A stretch of DNA of 64,000 bases. It comes from G963664835 sp965220775 (GTDB taxonomy: Bacteria; Chloroflexota; UBA6077; FW602-bin22; JBCLEL01). Under the pieces are notes generated by a model. It did not search any database, was not told where the DNA came from, and saw only the letters and a list, made by a program, of their open reading frames with translations. Location: the NCBI GenBank assembly GCA_965220775.1, contig OZ244845.1, positions 1,984,001 to 2,048,000 of the forward strand. Direction: 5' to 3'. Within the stretch, counting starts at the first letter, position 1. Each line of letters begins with the position of its first letter. The translations under genes were made by a program, and so were the position numbers. Below, piece after piece: positions 24,805 to 35,700 of this stretch.

Positions 24805-25992
24805 CTACCAAATCGCCCGTGGCCTATGCCACGGATGCTCGCGCGCGACCTCCTCGACAAGCTCGGTGCCCCATCCGGGGCCGCTGGGAACGGTCATCTC
24901 GCCGTTTATGATCTCAGGCCCGTTTGTCGTGAGGTCGTCCTTCCACGGAACGTCGTCGACTTCGGTCTCCATTATCCGCACGTTCGGCACCACCGCGCAC
25001 AGGCTCGCGCTGATGAATGTTGCCAGGTGACTGTAGTAGTTGTGCGGCGCGATGTTCAATTGGTAAACCTCGGCGAGATCGGCTATTTTCTTTGCCTGGC
25101 TGAATCCGTTCCAAGGGACATCGATCATGAAAACGTCGGCGGCGTGCAGGTCGAAGTAGGGAATGTAGTCCCTCATATAGTAGAGATTTTCCCCGGTGCA
25201 TATCCTGGTTGTCGTCGACTCCTTGATCTGCAAGATCGCCTTCGGATCGTACATATCGATCTCGAGCCACAGCAGATCGAACTGCTCCAGGACTTTGGCT
25301 ATGCGCATCGCGCCCTCGGTCTTGAAGTTGAAATTGAGATCCAAATTGATATCCACGTCCGGCCCTACCGCGTCGCGGAACGTTCCTATCAGTTCCTCGA
25401 TATGACGTAGCAGCTGGCGTGTGACGATCTGGTCGGTAGTTCCCGGACCAACTCCGAATCCGCCGAACCACACGGAAGGTGAATCGCCAGGTATTACGAT
25501 GTTCGTCTTCAATGCCGTGTATCCCCTTCTCACCACTTCACGGCCGAGATCTGCGATATCCGCCATCGTTCTGATCGGAGGGGTCCCAAGAATGTCCGAC
25601 ATGCGCGCGCGAGTTGAACCACAGTGCGACCAATAGACCCGCACCGACTCTCTCGTCGGTCCGCCGAATAGTTCGACCGCTGAGATCCCTAGCGCCTTCG
25701 CCTTGATGTCGATCAGCGCGAGCTCCACGCCGGCGATCGCCTTCGCCAGGATTCCACCGGGACTCTGGCGCGCGCTCCTCAACATGTCCCAGAACCTCAT
25801 TTCGTAGGCCCGAGGATCAGTGCCGATCAAGACCGGCTTCATGTCCTCCACTGCGCCCACTACCGCTAAGGGCGACCTTCCGTCGCTGCACTCGCCATAC
25901 CCGGTCACGCCTGCGTCCGTCTCGACTTTCACGAATATCCATGGTCGCCAGCCGGCGTCTACCGTAAAAGTCTCGATGCCTACGATCTTCAT
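24805..25992 (-). CDS. Mandelate racemase/muconate lactonizing enzyme family protein
   Basis: A 395-residue enolase-superfamily protein. The N-terminal cap is VDAGWRPWIFVKVET; metal ligands are in INLDLNFNF (Asp), LWLEIDMYD (Glu) and ICTGENLYY (Glu), and IAPHNYYSHLA supplies a histidine as in the mandelate racemase and sugar-acid dehydratase groups. It probably dehydrates or racemises a sugar acid. ATG at 25992 follows AGAGGAG by 7 bases; the frame is open 14 codons further. A decayed relative with the same N-terminus is at 41830-42103. Confidence 0.86.
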   Translation of the reverse strand: MKIVGIETFTVDAGWRPWIFVKVETDAGVTGYGECSDGRSPLAVVGAVEDMKPVLIGTDPRAYEMRFWDMLRSARQSPGGILAKAIAGVELALIDIKAKALGISAVELFGGPTRESVRVYWSHCGSTRARMSDILGTPPIRTMADIADLGREVVRRGYTALKTNIVIPGDSPSVWFGGFGVGPGTTDQIVTRQLLRHIEELIGTFRDAVGPDVDINLDLNFNFKTEGAMRIAKVLEQFDLLWLEIDMYDPKAILQIKESTTTRICTGENLYYMRDYIPYFDLHAADVFMIDVPWNGFSQAKKIADLAEVYQLNIAPHNYYSHLATFISASLCAVVPNVRIMETEVDDVPWKDDLTTNGPEIINGEMTVPSGPGWGTELVEEVAREHPWHRPRAIW

Positions 25993-26035
25993 GTAACGCT
26001 CCTCTGCAAGAACCCGCCGTACGCGATCCGTCAAT

Positions 26036-27040
26036 TCACTCTCCGAGCGATCCTTCCACGGACTGATCGCCCACCAATCGCTTGATGACGGATTCTATCC
26101 CAATGTCTTCTAGAGCGATGTCTGCTATTGGCAACGTAGCGGCGATTCGGCTGACTAGCCTTTCCACCGGCAATTCCTCCGGCAGGAACGACAACGTATG
26201 CACCAAGCCATCCGACTTGATTACCACGACGTCGTCCCACCGTGGTAGCGGCGCCGCCGCGGAAAGTGTCACCTTCACGACACGCTCGTGGACGTGCCGG
26301 CGCTTGACCACGTCCAGTGGGCCATCGATGATCGCTTGCCCCTCGTCGATTATCACCACCCGCCGGCATATCTCCTCGATATCGGTCATGTCGTGCGAGG
26401 TCAAGAGGATTGTAGTCCCCAGATCGCGGTTGACGACGGTCAGGAACTCGCGCAGCCGCTCCTTGACCATCACGTCCAGGCCGATGGTGGGCTCGTCGAG
26501 AAAGAGCAGCTCCGGCTGGTGCAAAAGACAGAGCGCCAGCTCAGCCCGAGTTCGCTGTCCCAGGCTCAGTTGACGCACGGCCTTGTTCAGGAGTGCATTG
26601 AGCTCGAGCAAGTCCTCGAATCTGCTCAATTGCTCCCGGAACCGGCTCTCGGAGACATCGTACATCGCTTGGTGAAGCCGGAGGGTGTCGATGACCGGCA
26701 GGTCCCACCATAGTTGGGACCGTTGCCCGAACATGGCGCCAAGCCGGTAGGCCAACTTGCTCCGTTCGCGATGCGGTGTCATGCCCAGGACTTCGACCTC
26801 GCCCGCCGTCGGCACCAGCACGCCGCATACGAGCTTAACTAACGTGGACTTTCCCGCGCCGTTGGGTCCGACTATGCCCAATGCCTCGCCGCGCTCGAGC
26901 GCCAGGTCAAGCCCCTTTATAGCCTCGACCGTGCGGTACTTCGGATTGATCAGGTCTTTCACTGCCGACCATCGGCCGCCATGGTGCTCTCTGGCCTTGT
27001 AGTGCTTGACCAATCCCGTGGTGCGAATCACCTTTGACAT
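26036..27040 (-). CDS. ABC transporter ATP-binding protein (COG4586-like)
   Basis: A 334-residue ATPase with Walker A GPNGAGKSTLVK, a Q-loop in FGQRSQLWWDLP, the signature LSLGQRTRAELA, Walker B LLFLDEPTIGLD and the switch LLTSHDM. The KYRTVEAIKGLDL start and the C-terminal extension of about 90 residues fit the COG4586 group, which pairs with two ABC-2-type permeases. I place the start at ATG 27040, 4 bases after the permease stop; the longer upstream reading overlaps that gene. Substrate unknown. Confidence 0.88.
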   Translation of the reverse strand: MSKVIRTTGLVKHYKAREHHGGRWSAVKDLINPKYRTVEAIKGLDLALERGEALGIVGPNGAGKSTLVKLVCGVLVPTAGEVEVLGMTPHRERSKLAYRLGAMFGQRSQLWWDLPVIDTLRLHQAMYDVSESRFREQLSRFEDLLELNALLNKAVRQLSLGQRTRAELALCLLHQPELLFLDEPTIGLDVMVKERLREFLTVVNRDLGTTILLTSHDMTDIEEICRRVVIIDEGQAIIDGPLDVVKRRHVHERVVKVTLSAAAPLPRWDDVVVIKSDGLVHTLSFLPEELPVERLVSRIAATLPIADIALEDIGIESVIKRLVGDQSVEGSLGE

Positions 27041-27044
27041 AGCT

Positions 27045-27836
27045 CTACGAACCTGTGCTCTGATAGGCGTTGATCCCGCGATGCCAAAACCATATGCTGA
27101 ATGCCAGCAGCCCGATCGCGACCAGCGGTGACGCGGCAACCAGCGGGCGAAGGGGAATATACTCAGCCCGATCCAGAAACATCCCGGCCGGATAGTAGTT
27201 GATGAAAGCCACCGGGATTACAAACGTCAACAGGATGCGGAGCGCGGTATCGTAGATAGAGATCGGCCACTGGGCAAACGCCCGGAAGTTTCCAATCGTA
27301 TCGGCGATGGTGTGCCCGCGTACCGTGAAGAAGCATACGTCATAGATGAGTATTATCAATGCCGCCTGCATGATTATCGAGCAGAGAATCACCAACCCCA
27401 GCCGCGCTATAGCATCGAAACCCCACTCTACGCCCAACATATTTCCTGACACGAATAGTACGAAGAATCCCAGGAGAGATTGTGACAGGTAATCTGTGTT
27501 GAAATTCTGCCCGCTCAAATTCACTAGTGAATTCACTGGTTTCAACAATATCGAGTCGAGATTGCCCTCGGCGACGTAGTATTCCACGCTGAGTCCTATG
27601 ACGAATGAACCGGCGACAGTCCAGGAAATGATGTAAATACTGTGCAGGAAGAGCAAATCAGGAAGCGTCCAGCCGGCGATGGACTTGAACTGGAGCATCA
27701 ACAGCCCGAGTACCGCGTAGTCAGAGGCGTAGCCAATCAGCTTGGCTAGTTGCATCGCAATCCAATTTGCCCTGTACGCGGCGCTGGATTTATAGCACAT
27801 TTGCGCCAGTATCACGAACACCCGCAGGTTGCGCAC
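27045..27836 (-). CDS. ABC-2-type permease
   Basis: A membrane protein of about 263 residues with six hydrophobic segments (YAVLGLLMLQF, IYIISWTVAGSFVIGL, LLGFFVLFVSGNML, LGLVILCSIIMQAALIIL, ILLTFVIPVAFI, LVAIGLLAFSIWFW). PVNSLVNLSGQ and NYYPAGMFLDR are typical of this permease class. The GTG at 27836 lies 15 bases after GGAGG, which is wide; an ATC codon 7 bases after it would fit better, so the exact start is uncertain. Middle gene of a three-gene exporter operon. Confidence 0.83.
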   Translation of the reverse strand: MRNLRVFVILAQMCYKSSAAYRANWIAMQLAKLIGYASDYAVLGLLMLQFKSIAGWTLPDLLFLHSIYIISWTVAGSFVIGLSVEYYVAEGNLDSILLKPVNSLVNLSGQNFNTDYLSQSLLGFFVLFVSGNMLGVEWGFDAIARLGLVILCSIIMQAALIILIYDVCFFTVRGHTIADTIGNFRAFAQWPISIYDTALRILLTFVIPVAFINYYPAGMFLDRAEYIPLRPLVAASPLVAIGLLAFSIWFWHRGINAYQSTGS

Positions 27837-27847
27837 GAAATCGATGG

Positions 27848-28687
27848 TCAGCCTCCTTGGACAACCACTCGTCTGATGGCAGCCCGCCATGCATACACCA
27901 CCGCAACCCAAAGCACAGCCGTCCATACGACGCCCACACCAACCAGCAACCACGCCTCTGAAGCCGGTATCTTGCCTTGGTACAGCCCCGCCGGAGTGTA
28001 GGCGAGAAGATGAAACGGAAGGAGCCTCGGTGCCAACCACAGCCAATCCGGCATGAACCACAACGGAATCACAAATCCGGAAAACAACTTGGTGATTGTG
28101 CCAACAACCCATTGATAGTGCCAGCTGGACAGCATCCAAAACGAAAGGCAGCCCAGCAGGTACCCTATCGCGAAGCCTATTGACTTGCCTATGAGGACGG
28201 TTGCCAGGGCCGCAAAGGCCGCCGTTACGCTCGCCGGCGGAGTAAGGCCCCAGGCCAGGTGGGCAATCACCACCACCGGTAGCGTCTGGGTCAGAAGTCT
28301 CGAGAGAATCTCGCCCAGCGATTGGCCCAGCACCAGAACAGGAAAACCGACCGGCTTGGTCAGGTCGTAGGTGATGTCGCCACTCTGCAGGCGATCGTCA
28401 ATCTGATTTCCCACGGTTACCCAATCGTGCGCGCCCAGGGCATTAACCAACACGATATAGGTCACCATGTCGGATGCCGACACGTGGGCGCCCCCGAACA
28501 CGTCGGCGCCGGAGTCTCGCAGCAGCGCCCGCCAGATCGCCACCTGAGTCCAGATCAGCAACACGGTCGACACGATTCCAAACAGCCACTCCAGCCGGTA
28601 GGTGAGGCTTCGGTTGAAATGTGTTCTTTGCAAGGACCACAACACGCGCCAATACGTTGCCAACGTGCTGGTCGCTCCCGTTGTCAC
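27848..28687 (-). CDS. ABC-2-type permease
   Basis: A 279-residue membrane protein with about six helices, containing ITYDLTKPVGFPVLVLGQSL and FVIPLWFMPDWL, which mark the partner permease of the COG4586/4587-type exporter. GTG start. It is followed after 11 bases by the second permease, and then the ATPase. Such exporters move drugs or lipids in some bacteria; here the substrate is not known. Confidence 0.85.
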   Translation of the reverse strand: MTTGATSTLATYWRVLWSLQRTHFNRSLTYRLEWLFGIVSTVLLIWTQVAIWRALLRDSGADVFGGAHVSASDMVTYIVLVNALGAHDWVTVGNQIDDRLQSGDITYDLTKPVGFPVLVLGQSLGEILSRLLTQTLPVVVIAHLAWGLTPPASVTAAFAALATVLIGKSIGFAIGYLLGCLSFWMLSSWHYQWVVGTITKLFSGFVIPLWFMPDWLWLAPRLLPFHLLAYTPAGLYQGKIPASEAWLLVGVGVVWTAVLWVAVVYAWRAAIRRVVVQGG

Positions 28688-29015
28688 AATGGCTCTCCCG
28701 CGTCCTGCTCCCCTTGAGCTCTATCCGTGTCGATGAGTGAGACCCTCAAATGACGCTCCGCTCCCCGCACCTAAACTATGGCATCAACGTGCTGATCCTC
28801 TATGGCGAGTCGGATGTCGAAGGCGGGGTCGGTTTAGATATTATATTTGTCGTGCGGCCCAGATCGCCGGTAGGCTTCAGCGTCCAGTTCCGCGTACATG
28901 GCTTCAGTTGACGCGCCGTTGACCTTTGAGACGGCGGTCTGCACAAATCCGGCCGGCGGGGCCCTATTGTGATGCCTTCAAAGGTCAGCGGATGATTCGC
29001 AGGCTTAGCGGTCGA
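28688..29015. other. Intergenic spacer, nothing recognised
   Basis: About 330 bases between the exporter operon's start and the end of the lipoprotein cluster, both on the minus strand. It should hold the promoter of the exporter and the end of the lipoprotein transcript. No clear terminator hairpin was found. Confidence 0.4.
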
Positions 29016-30611
29016 TCAAGGGGTGGGGGTCGAGGTGCCGCGTGGGGACTGGGCCGGCGCCGAAAGCGCCGTATAGGTCAGCGCCAGCTCGGGCTCCGCC
29101 GGATCCACGCTTAAGACGTACGCACCGGGAGCCTGGTTGCTTGCGCGGACCACCACCGCAATATGAGGACCCGTGCGAGCGGCCTGGTAGATCGTAAATG
29201 ATTCACTTCTGAAAAGGATCGGTTCAGCGTCGGTTTCGAGGCTTATCCTTCCATCGCTCATCATGGGATAGACGCTGAGGAACGTATCGATCAATAGAGA
29301 GCTGACCCTGATCGCGACTGTTTCATCCTCGCTCAAATCGAAAATGAAGTAGTCAAGGTCCCCGGGGAAGTCTATGTTTCCGTGTACCGATACGCCGACT
29401 GGGATTCGGGTGCCGTCGTCCGGGTCGGGAAGGTGAATCAATCGGTGACTGCTGGTCAATACGAAGTTGCCCGGGCCCTCAACCAATCGCCACACGGTGG
29501 CAAAGTGGAGATCGCTTGTCTGTAAAACGAACGAACCGACCAAAGGCTCGGCGCTGTCCTTTATCTCGCCGGCCAATATCCTGCTGATCGAGTCGCTGAC
29601 CGAGAGTCGCCCCTCGGACTCGCCCTCTAGCTCGATCGTGATTTCCGTGCCGGCGGCTTCATCGATCACAAAGGCACTCTGGGCAAGAAAGTTCTCCAGT
29701 GCGACCTCGTGGCGAAGGCTTCCCTCCGTGACTGGGACCTTCCTGTCACCGAGTTCGGAAGGGTCTCCGCCGGCTATCAGTTGCGCAACACGCGGCAACA
29801 CGTCGGCAGAAGACGCCGCAACTTCGAAATTAGTCGTTAGCGGTCGGAACCCAACGACGCCCAACACGTCACCCTCTGTTGAAACCAGCACCCATCCGGT
29901 GATGTGGCTTTCCTCTCCGTCATCGCTCGACAGAAATGAGTCCGTTTGAAGATAGGCGATTCCGGTCGATTCGAACTCTCTGATGCCGGCAACTGCGCGC
30001 CGTGAGATCGTTAGCTGGGGGAATTCTTCCGTTGCTACTTGGAATCCGATCAGAAATGCATCTTGTCCAACGCCCAAGCGCTCCTGGCTTGGAAGGGAGA
30101 CTCCTCCGTGAGATGCATCGACTGGGCCCAGTAGCGCCAAGTCAGCCAACAGGTCCGAAGCCTTCACCGGAACCGCCGATAACGCCGAACCGTCGGCAAG
30201 AAGTACGCGCGCGGTGTCAAACGGCCAAACGATTCGCGCGCTCGTCAAAATGTACCCACCCTCGATCAATATCCCGCTCCCCGCCCGGGCGTTTGTCTCA
30301 ATTAGCACCATTGCCGAACCGACGTTGGTGATCGCCTCGGCGACCTCAGGTGAGATGGACATGGGGGTCGGCGTCACCTCAAGCTTCCGCGCCGCGGTTG
30401 GCTCCGGCCTTGCCGTGACAGTGGTAGTGGGCTCCGGCGCGCGCGTGACGGTTGGCTCCGGTGCCAAAGTCGCAGTCGTCTCCGGCGTCGGTGTGGCCGT
30501 CAGCTCTAGCGCTGTCGTCGCGGCAGGCTGGTTGTCTGTGCCACATCCCCACAACGACACGGCAACCACCGCGCACAGCACCGTACCAATAGAGCGCAAC
30601 CCGAGCGTCAA
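29016..30611 (-). CDS. Lipoprotein with degenerate trypsin-like domain and PPC domain
   Basis: About 531 residues. A lipoprotein signal ends in VVAVSLWGCG, followed by a Thr/Pro linker of about 70 residues (TPTPETTAT). The trypsin-like (S1C) domain at about 85-275 has SGILIEGGYILTSARIVWPF, where the catalytic His is Arg; the Asp site (LLADLALLG) is kept; and the Ser site reads HITGWVLVS, not GxSGG. It is thus predicted to be inactive. Then follows a PPC-like beta domain (GNIDFPGDLDYFIFDLSEDE). The TTG at 30611 matches the start used by the upstream paralogue; the frame is open to 30710. Surface or membrane-anchored role unknown. Confidence 0.78.
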   Translation of the reverse strand: MTLGLRSIGTVLCAVVAVSLWGCGTDNQPAATTALELTATPTPETTATLAPEPTVTRAPEPTTTVTARPEPTAARKLEVTPTPMSISPEVAEAITNVGSAMVLIETNARAGSGILIEGGYILTSARIVWPFDTARVLLADGSALSAVPVKASDLLADLALLGPVDASHGGVSLPSQERLGVGQDAFLIGFQVATEEFPQLTISRRAVAGIREFESTGIAYLQTDSFLSSDDGEESHITGWVLVSTEGDVLGVVGFRPLTTNFEVAASSADVLPRVAQLIAGGDPSELGDRKVPVTEGSLRHEVALENFLAQSAFVIDEAAGTEITIELEGESEGRLSVSDSISRILAGEIKDSAEPLVGSFVLQTSDLHFATVWRLVEGPGNFVLTSSHRLIHLPDPDDGTRIPVGVSVHGNIDFPGDLDYFIFDLSEDETVAIRVSSLLIDTFLSVYPMMSDGRISLETDAEPILFRSESFTIYQAARTGPHIAVVVRASNQAPGAYVLSVDPAEPELALTYTALSAPAQSPRGTSTPTP

Positions 30612-30741
30612 TGCGGTCTGTCCTTCCCGTACTTCCTCTTCACCACCGGCCCAGCCACGGATGCGTCTTGTCGCGAGAGGATTCCCGGGTTGACGTGGGG
30701 TCTGACTCAAAGCCCCTCTTTCTCGTCAGGTTGGCTCAAGG

Positions 30742-32673
30742 CTACCGCTCCAAAATTACTTCGATCATCTTAGCATCGAGCATCTTTCCCAACTCTTCAA
30801 TCGACACGATGGGCGGGTTGCCGCGGTGCCTATAGGAGTAGACGAAACCAAAGAGATCTGCGCGCCTGAACACTATGACCTCGATTATTCCTTCTACCCC
30901 CTCGAAGTTGACCTCCAAGTACACTCCAAAGGAACTCGTGCCCACTGTCGATGAATCCAAGACTCCATTATCGAGGAGTTCGAAATCCTGTTGGACCTGG
31001 TTAGCACCTCCTACGAAACCTTGGGTAATTTCTTCAAGCAAGATGCCAGACGAAAAGTCCGAGTCCAGACTGCGGCGATCACTTTCGGTAAGCTCTCCAC
31101 TCGCGGCCACCACAGTTTGGAATGGTTCTTCGCCGTAATAGGCGACGATATCGCTGGCGTGGGGTGGAACACTGATATTATGAGTTGAAAAGCCCAGATC
31201 AGACGGATCGTGTTCCTGGAGCGAGTCAGGAACTCCAGCGAACGCCGACTTCAGTTTGATTAAGCCGAACGCCGGCTCGGCCGGCTTTAGTTCGAAGACG
31301 TATCCACTCGGGGCGCCCCAGGAGTCCCGATAGGCCCACACAAGATATGTTCCTGTACGCGACGCATGGTACAAAGTGGAAGAGTCACTAGGGGGATGCA
31401 ACTTGTCGTGGGCCGGGCCAAAATCTATCTGTCCTAATCCATCCAAGGGGTAGCCCGTCAGTACAAGGTCGAGAACGGGCGACGTGTTTGTCGCCTCGAC
31501 CGTCTCGCCTCTGCTGAGTTCAATGAGGAAATAGTCCCAGTCACCAGGGTAATCGATATTCCCGTACACGGTGTCACCCACTTGAATCTTCCGCCCGTCG
31601 TCTGGATCATGGAGGTATATCAGGGGGTGGCTGGTCCGCAGGGTGAAATCACCCTGAGCCATCGGGTATTGAGGCATGACCACCGGGTATCGATTCACGA
31701 CTACAAAGAGGGGTTCCCCACTCTCGATGACCAGAGAGTCTGAGGCAGCTTCGTTCTCGTCCTTGGAGGAGATCGGTAACCTCCGTCCGCCTGAATCTAG
31801 TACGATCATGTACCCGTCGAGTTCCCCGGTGAGTTCCAGGTTGATTTCAGTCCCCGGCGGCTCGTTGATCACGTAAACACGCTTTGCGACGAAGTGTTCC
31901 AAGGTATTCTCGTGCCGAGTTTCTCCGCCATTGAGATGGATGCGCCGATCGCCTAACTGGGACGAATTCCTTCCGGCAATGAGCTGCCGTACCGTTGGCA
32001 AGATGTCGACTGATGACGCCGCAACCTCGTAGGCGGAATCGCGGGGCCGGCGCCCGAGGACACCAATCACGTCACCCCTCTCGGACACTAGTACCCACCC
32101 ACTAAGATGGCTCGCGGCGGCATTTGCGGCCTGTGAATTCGCCTCGGTGTGCATATAGGTTATGCCGGCCGATCCGAACCCACCGATACCGAGGAGCAGG
32201 CGTGACTCGACCGATGGCTGACCGAATTCCTCCGGCTTTGCCGGGTATCCGACTACAAACACATTGGAGCTTTTGGGTGTGGTCTCACCGTCGACCAGTT
32301 TAAGGCCGGCGATAGGCGAGGCGATTGGACCGAGTACGGCCAAGTCATTTTGAAAGTCCATACCCCTAACCGGTACATCCGTGAACGCGGTGCCGTCGGC
32401 GAATACGACATCTGCCGCTTGGAATGGCCAAACGACCTGCGCGTTCGTAACTATATATCCGCCCTCGATCAATACTCCATTCCCCTCACGCGTGGCGGTC
32501 TCAACGAAGGCCATTGACGAAGCCACCGACGGGAACGCGCGATCGGAATTGAGTCGTACTTGAGTTGGGGTCAAGACAGAATGGGAGCCGGCGCCGCATC
32601 CCAACAACCCCACGGCAACCACCACGCACATCACCGCACCAATAGTGCCCAAGCCGAACGACATTATGGTCAA
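30742..32673 (-). CDS. Lipoprotein with degenerate trypsin-like, PPC and shared C-terminal domains
   Basis: A 643-residue paralogue of the neighbours. Lipobox at GLLGCG; only a short linker. The S1C unit has GNGVLIEGGYIVTNAQVVWP (His to Gln), keeps the Asp site (QNDLAVLG) and a serine in LSGWVLVS, so the triad is broken. A PPC-like domain with GNIDYPGDWDYFLIELS follows, then a C-terminal domain of about 180 residues (FGLIKLKSAF ... VIVFRRADLFGFVYSY) that also ends the giant protein. TTG start at 32673; the upstream bases resemble those of the downstream paralogue, which points to duplication of the whole unit. Confidence 0.8.
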   Translation of the reverse strand: MTIMSFGLGTIGAVMCVVVAVGLLGCGAGSHSVLTPTQVRLNSDRAFPSVASSMAFVETATREGNGVLIEGGYIVTNAQVVWPFQAADVVFADGTAFTDVPVRGMDFQNDLAVLGPIASPIAGLKLVDGETTPKSSNVFVVGYPAKPEEFGQPSVESRLLLGIGGFGSAGITYMHTEANSQAANAAASHLSGWVLVSERGDVIGVLGRRPRDSAYEVAASSVDILPTVRQLIAGRNSSQLGDRRIHLNGGETRHENTLEHFVAKRVYVINEPPGTEINLELTGELDGYMIVLDSGGRRLPISSKDENEAASDSLVIESGEPLFVVVNRYPVVMPQYPMAQGDFTLRTSHPLIYLHDPDDGRKIQVGDTVYGNIDYPGDWDYFLIELSRGETVEATNTSPVLDLVLTGYPLDGLGQIDFGPAHDKLHPPSDSSTLYHASRTGTYLVWAYRDSWGAPSGYVFELKPAEPAFGLIKLKSAFAGVPDSLQEHDPSDLGFSTHNISVPPHASDIVAYYGEEPFQTVVAASGELTESDRRSLDSDFSSGILLEEITQGFVGGANQVQQDFELLDNGVLDSSTVGTSSFGVYLEVNFEGVEGIIEVIVFRRADLFGFVYSYRHRGNPPIVSIEELGKMLDAKMIEVILER

Positions 32674-32779
32674 CCGTTCGTCTTCACCACCGGCCCAGCC
32701 ACGGATATGCCCGCCTGCGAACTGATTGCCGTGCAGGACCGGTGTTGGGCGGGAAGACTGCCGTTTTCGCCATCGAGCC

Positions 32780-35700
32780 TCACGGCTCCTTCGTCTTCAT
32801 GAATTCGATCATCTTCCTGTCAAGGGCCGAGGCCAACTCTTGCACCGGAACCACGGTTCCCCTATCCAGATCATAATAGGAGTAGACAACTCCAAAGAGG
32901 TCTCCTCGTCTGAACATGATCACTTCAGTTCGAATCCGTATCCCTTCCACTGAAATATCCCAATATGCCCCAACCGATTTCTCTCCGACATTTTGCACCT
33001 GCAGCGCGCCGCTGTCCTGAAGTACGGCGCCTTGGGGATGTTCGCCCTCTTCGCCGCCAAATGCTTGGGCCACATCCGCCAACACCCTCGCGGACGCCAG
33101 TTGGGAGTCCAGATCCCTTGCCTCCGCATCAGTTAACGCTCCACTCGCTCCCAATATTAGCTGGAAGGGATCCAATGTGCCGAAAACTGCCAGATCGGTG
33201 ACGAACCGCCTTTCGAATCCCAACGTCTCTATCGATACGCCGGCGACCGCGGGGTCAAGTTCTGGGAGAAAGTCAGGCAGATCTGCGAAGGCCGACTTCA
33301 GTTCAGCCAAGCCGAACGCTGAGTCTGTGGACGGGGTGGGTGTCGCGTTTGCCTCCCGAATTACGTCGGCCCGGGTCCTCTGAGTCAGCTCCGCGTCGGG
33401 GTCAGCCGCTTCCACCGTGATTACGTACCCGCCTGGAGCGTCGCGGATGGAATCTATCAGCAACACTGTGAAACGACCTGTGTGCGGCGCCCGGTAGACG
33501 ATCTTCGGGTCGAACCCGAACAGACCGCCTCCGCTGTTGTCATCGACGATTATCTGCGCATCGCCCGCCCCCGGATAATATATCGCGAGACCGGTGTCGG
33601 CCAGGATGGAGCTGCTCGTGATCTCAATCACCTCGCCTTCGCTAAGATCGATGAAGTAGAATTCAGAGTCCTCTGGGAAATCTATATGCCCTCGTACGGT
33701 GCCCCCGACCTGAATTACCGTGCCGTCGTCTGGGTCGCGGACGCGGATCAGCCTATGGCTGCTGCTCACCGTGAAATTGCCGGCGGACAATGTCCGGCTC
33801 TCAACGAATAGAAAATGAGGGCCATCATATTCGATAGGGATCGTCGCAGACACCACTCCAGATTTGTTGCTGGTGAGGTTAGCCAATTCTCCGCCGATCG
33901 GGTCTTTGACTATGAGCACGGCATCGTTGTCGCCCGAAAACTCTATGTCGATTACGGTACCCGGCAACTCGTCGATCACGTAGGAGCTCTGGGCCCAAAG
34001 ATGCGCTAATTCCATCTCGTGGCGAAGCGCCCCTCCCTTTCGTGGTATGGTCCTGTCACCCAACTCGGATGGGTCCTCGCCGGATATGATCTGTCGCACA
34101 ATAGGAAGGAAGTCCGTTGATGAACCTGCAACTCCGAGGGTGCGGTCTCGAAGGCGAAAGCCGTAGATGCCGATTATTTCACCCCGGTCCGAAACGAGAG
34201 CCCCTCCACTCTGACCGGTTGTCGAGTCGGCGTCGGACAGCAGATACGTAATACCGACGGTCTCCACCTCTTCAACACGGGCCAGCACGCCTCGCGAAAT
34301 CGCCGGCCGATCATACTCCCCTTTCCCAATCGCGTAACCGATTAGGAACGTTTCCGAGCCGATCGGCAAGCTTTCGCCATCGACCAACTCCAGCTCCCTT
34401 TCGGGGGTATCGATTGGGCCGAGTACTGCTATGTCAGTCAGCAAGTCTATCCCCACCACCGGCACCTCGGGGAACTCAGCACCGTCCGGGAAAACTACCC
34501 GCATCGTGTCTTGTGGCCAGACAAGGTGCGCTGTCGTCAACACGTATCCACCTTCGATCAACAGACCGGTGCCCGTAACGGCGGCCCTTTCGATCCGTAC
34601 GACCGATGGCGCAATCTCATCGAAGATCTCTTGTGAAGTGAGTGGCCCCGCAGGCCGGGAGGGCGTCGGCTCGGGCGTCGTAGCGGCGGTCGGCTCCGGC
34701 GTGGGCGTAGCGGTCGGCTCCGGCGTCGGCGTAACCGTCGGTTCTCTCGTTGGCGTGGAGTCGGCCTCCGGCTCCCTGACGCCTGCGGCTCGCGCCGTAT
34801 ACGTCAGAGCCAACTCAGGACTGGCCGATTTCAGTGACAAGACATACCCGGCCGGAGCGCCTTTGGAGATTCGGGCCACAATCGCGAAGTAGCTTCCAGT
34901 GTATGGCGCCTGATAGACGGTGATTGCGTCGCTCCTGAACAGAATGACCTCACCGTTGACGCCAAAGGTTATCTGACCGTCGTCGCCCATGGGGTAGATG
35001 TTCAGGAAGGTATCGAGAATGGCAGAACCAAGGACGACTTCCACGGTCTCCCCTTCGCTCAAATCGAAGATAAAGTAGTCGATGTCTCCAGGGAAATCTA
35101 TGTTCCCTCGGATGGAGCTTCCCACCTGAAATCGTCTTCCGTCGTCCGGATCGGGAAGGGGTATGAGCCGATGGCTACCGGTAAGCACCAGATCGGCGCG
35201 GCCCTCCGCCCGTCGATCCAGAACTAGGAAGTGAGGCTCGTCGCGTCCGATTATCGCGGAACTCGACAGATTGTCTCCCTGGTACTTGGGCGAGACGAGG
35301 ACTGCTCTGCCCAACGGGTCGACGACGGCCAGCTGGCCCTCTTCGTCGCCCGTTACCTGGATGTCGATTTCGGTTCCCGGCAGCTCGTTGATCACGTAGG
35401 CGCGTTGCGCCAAGAAATGTTCCAATGTGACCTCGTGACGCAGCATCGCCCCCTTGTGTGGGATACTCCTGTTACCCAGTTGCGACGGATCCCCGCCGGC
35501 GATGAGCTGACGTGCACGCGGCAAGATGTCCGAGGATGATGCGGCCAGGTCGAGAAGCCCTTGATCGTAATGTTGGCCTAGGACGCCGATCACGTCGCCG
35601 CTTTCCGACACTACGACCCAACCAACCTGGCTTCTCTCGCCGCCGGTCCCGACCCTGAGATCGCTGATGCCGGTATTGCCAAAGTCTATGACGTGATGGA

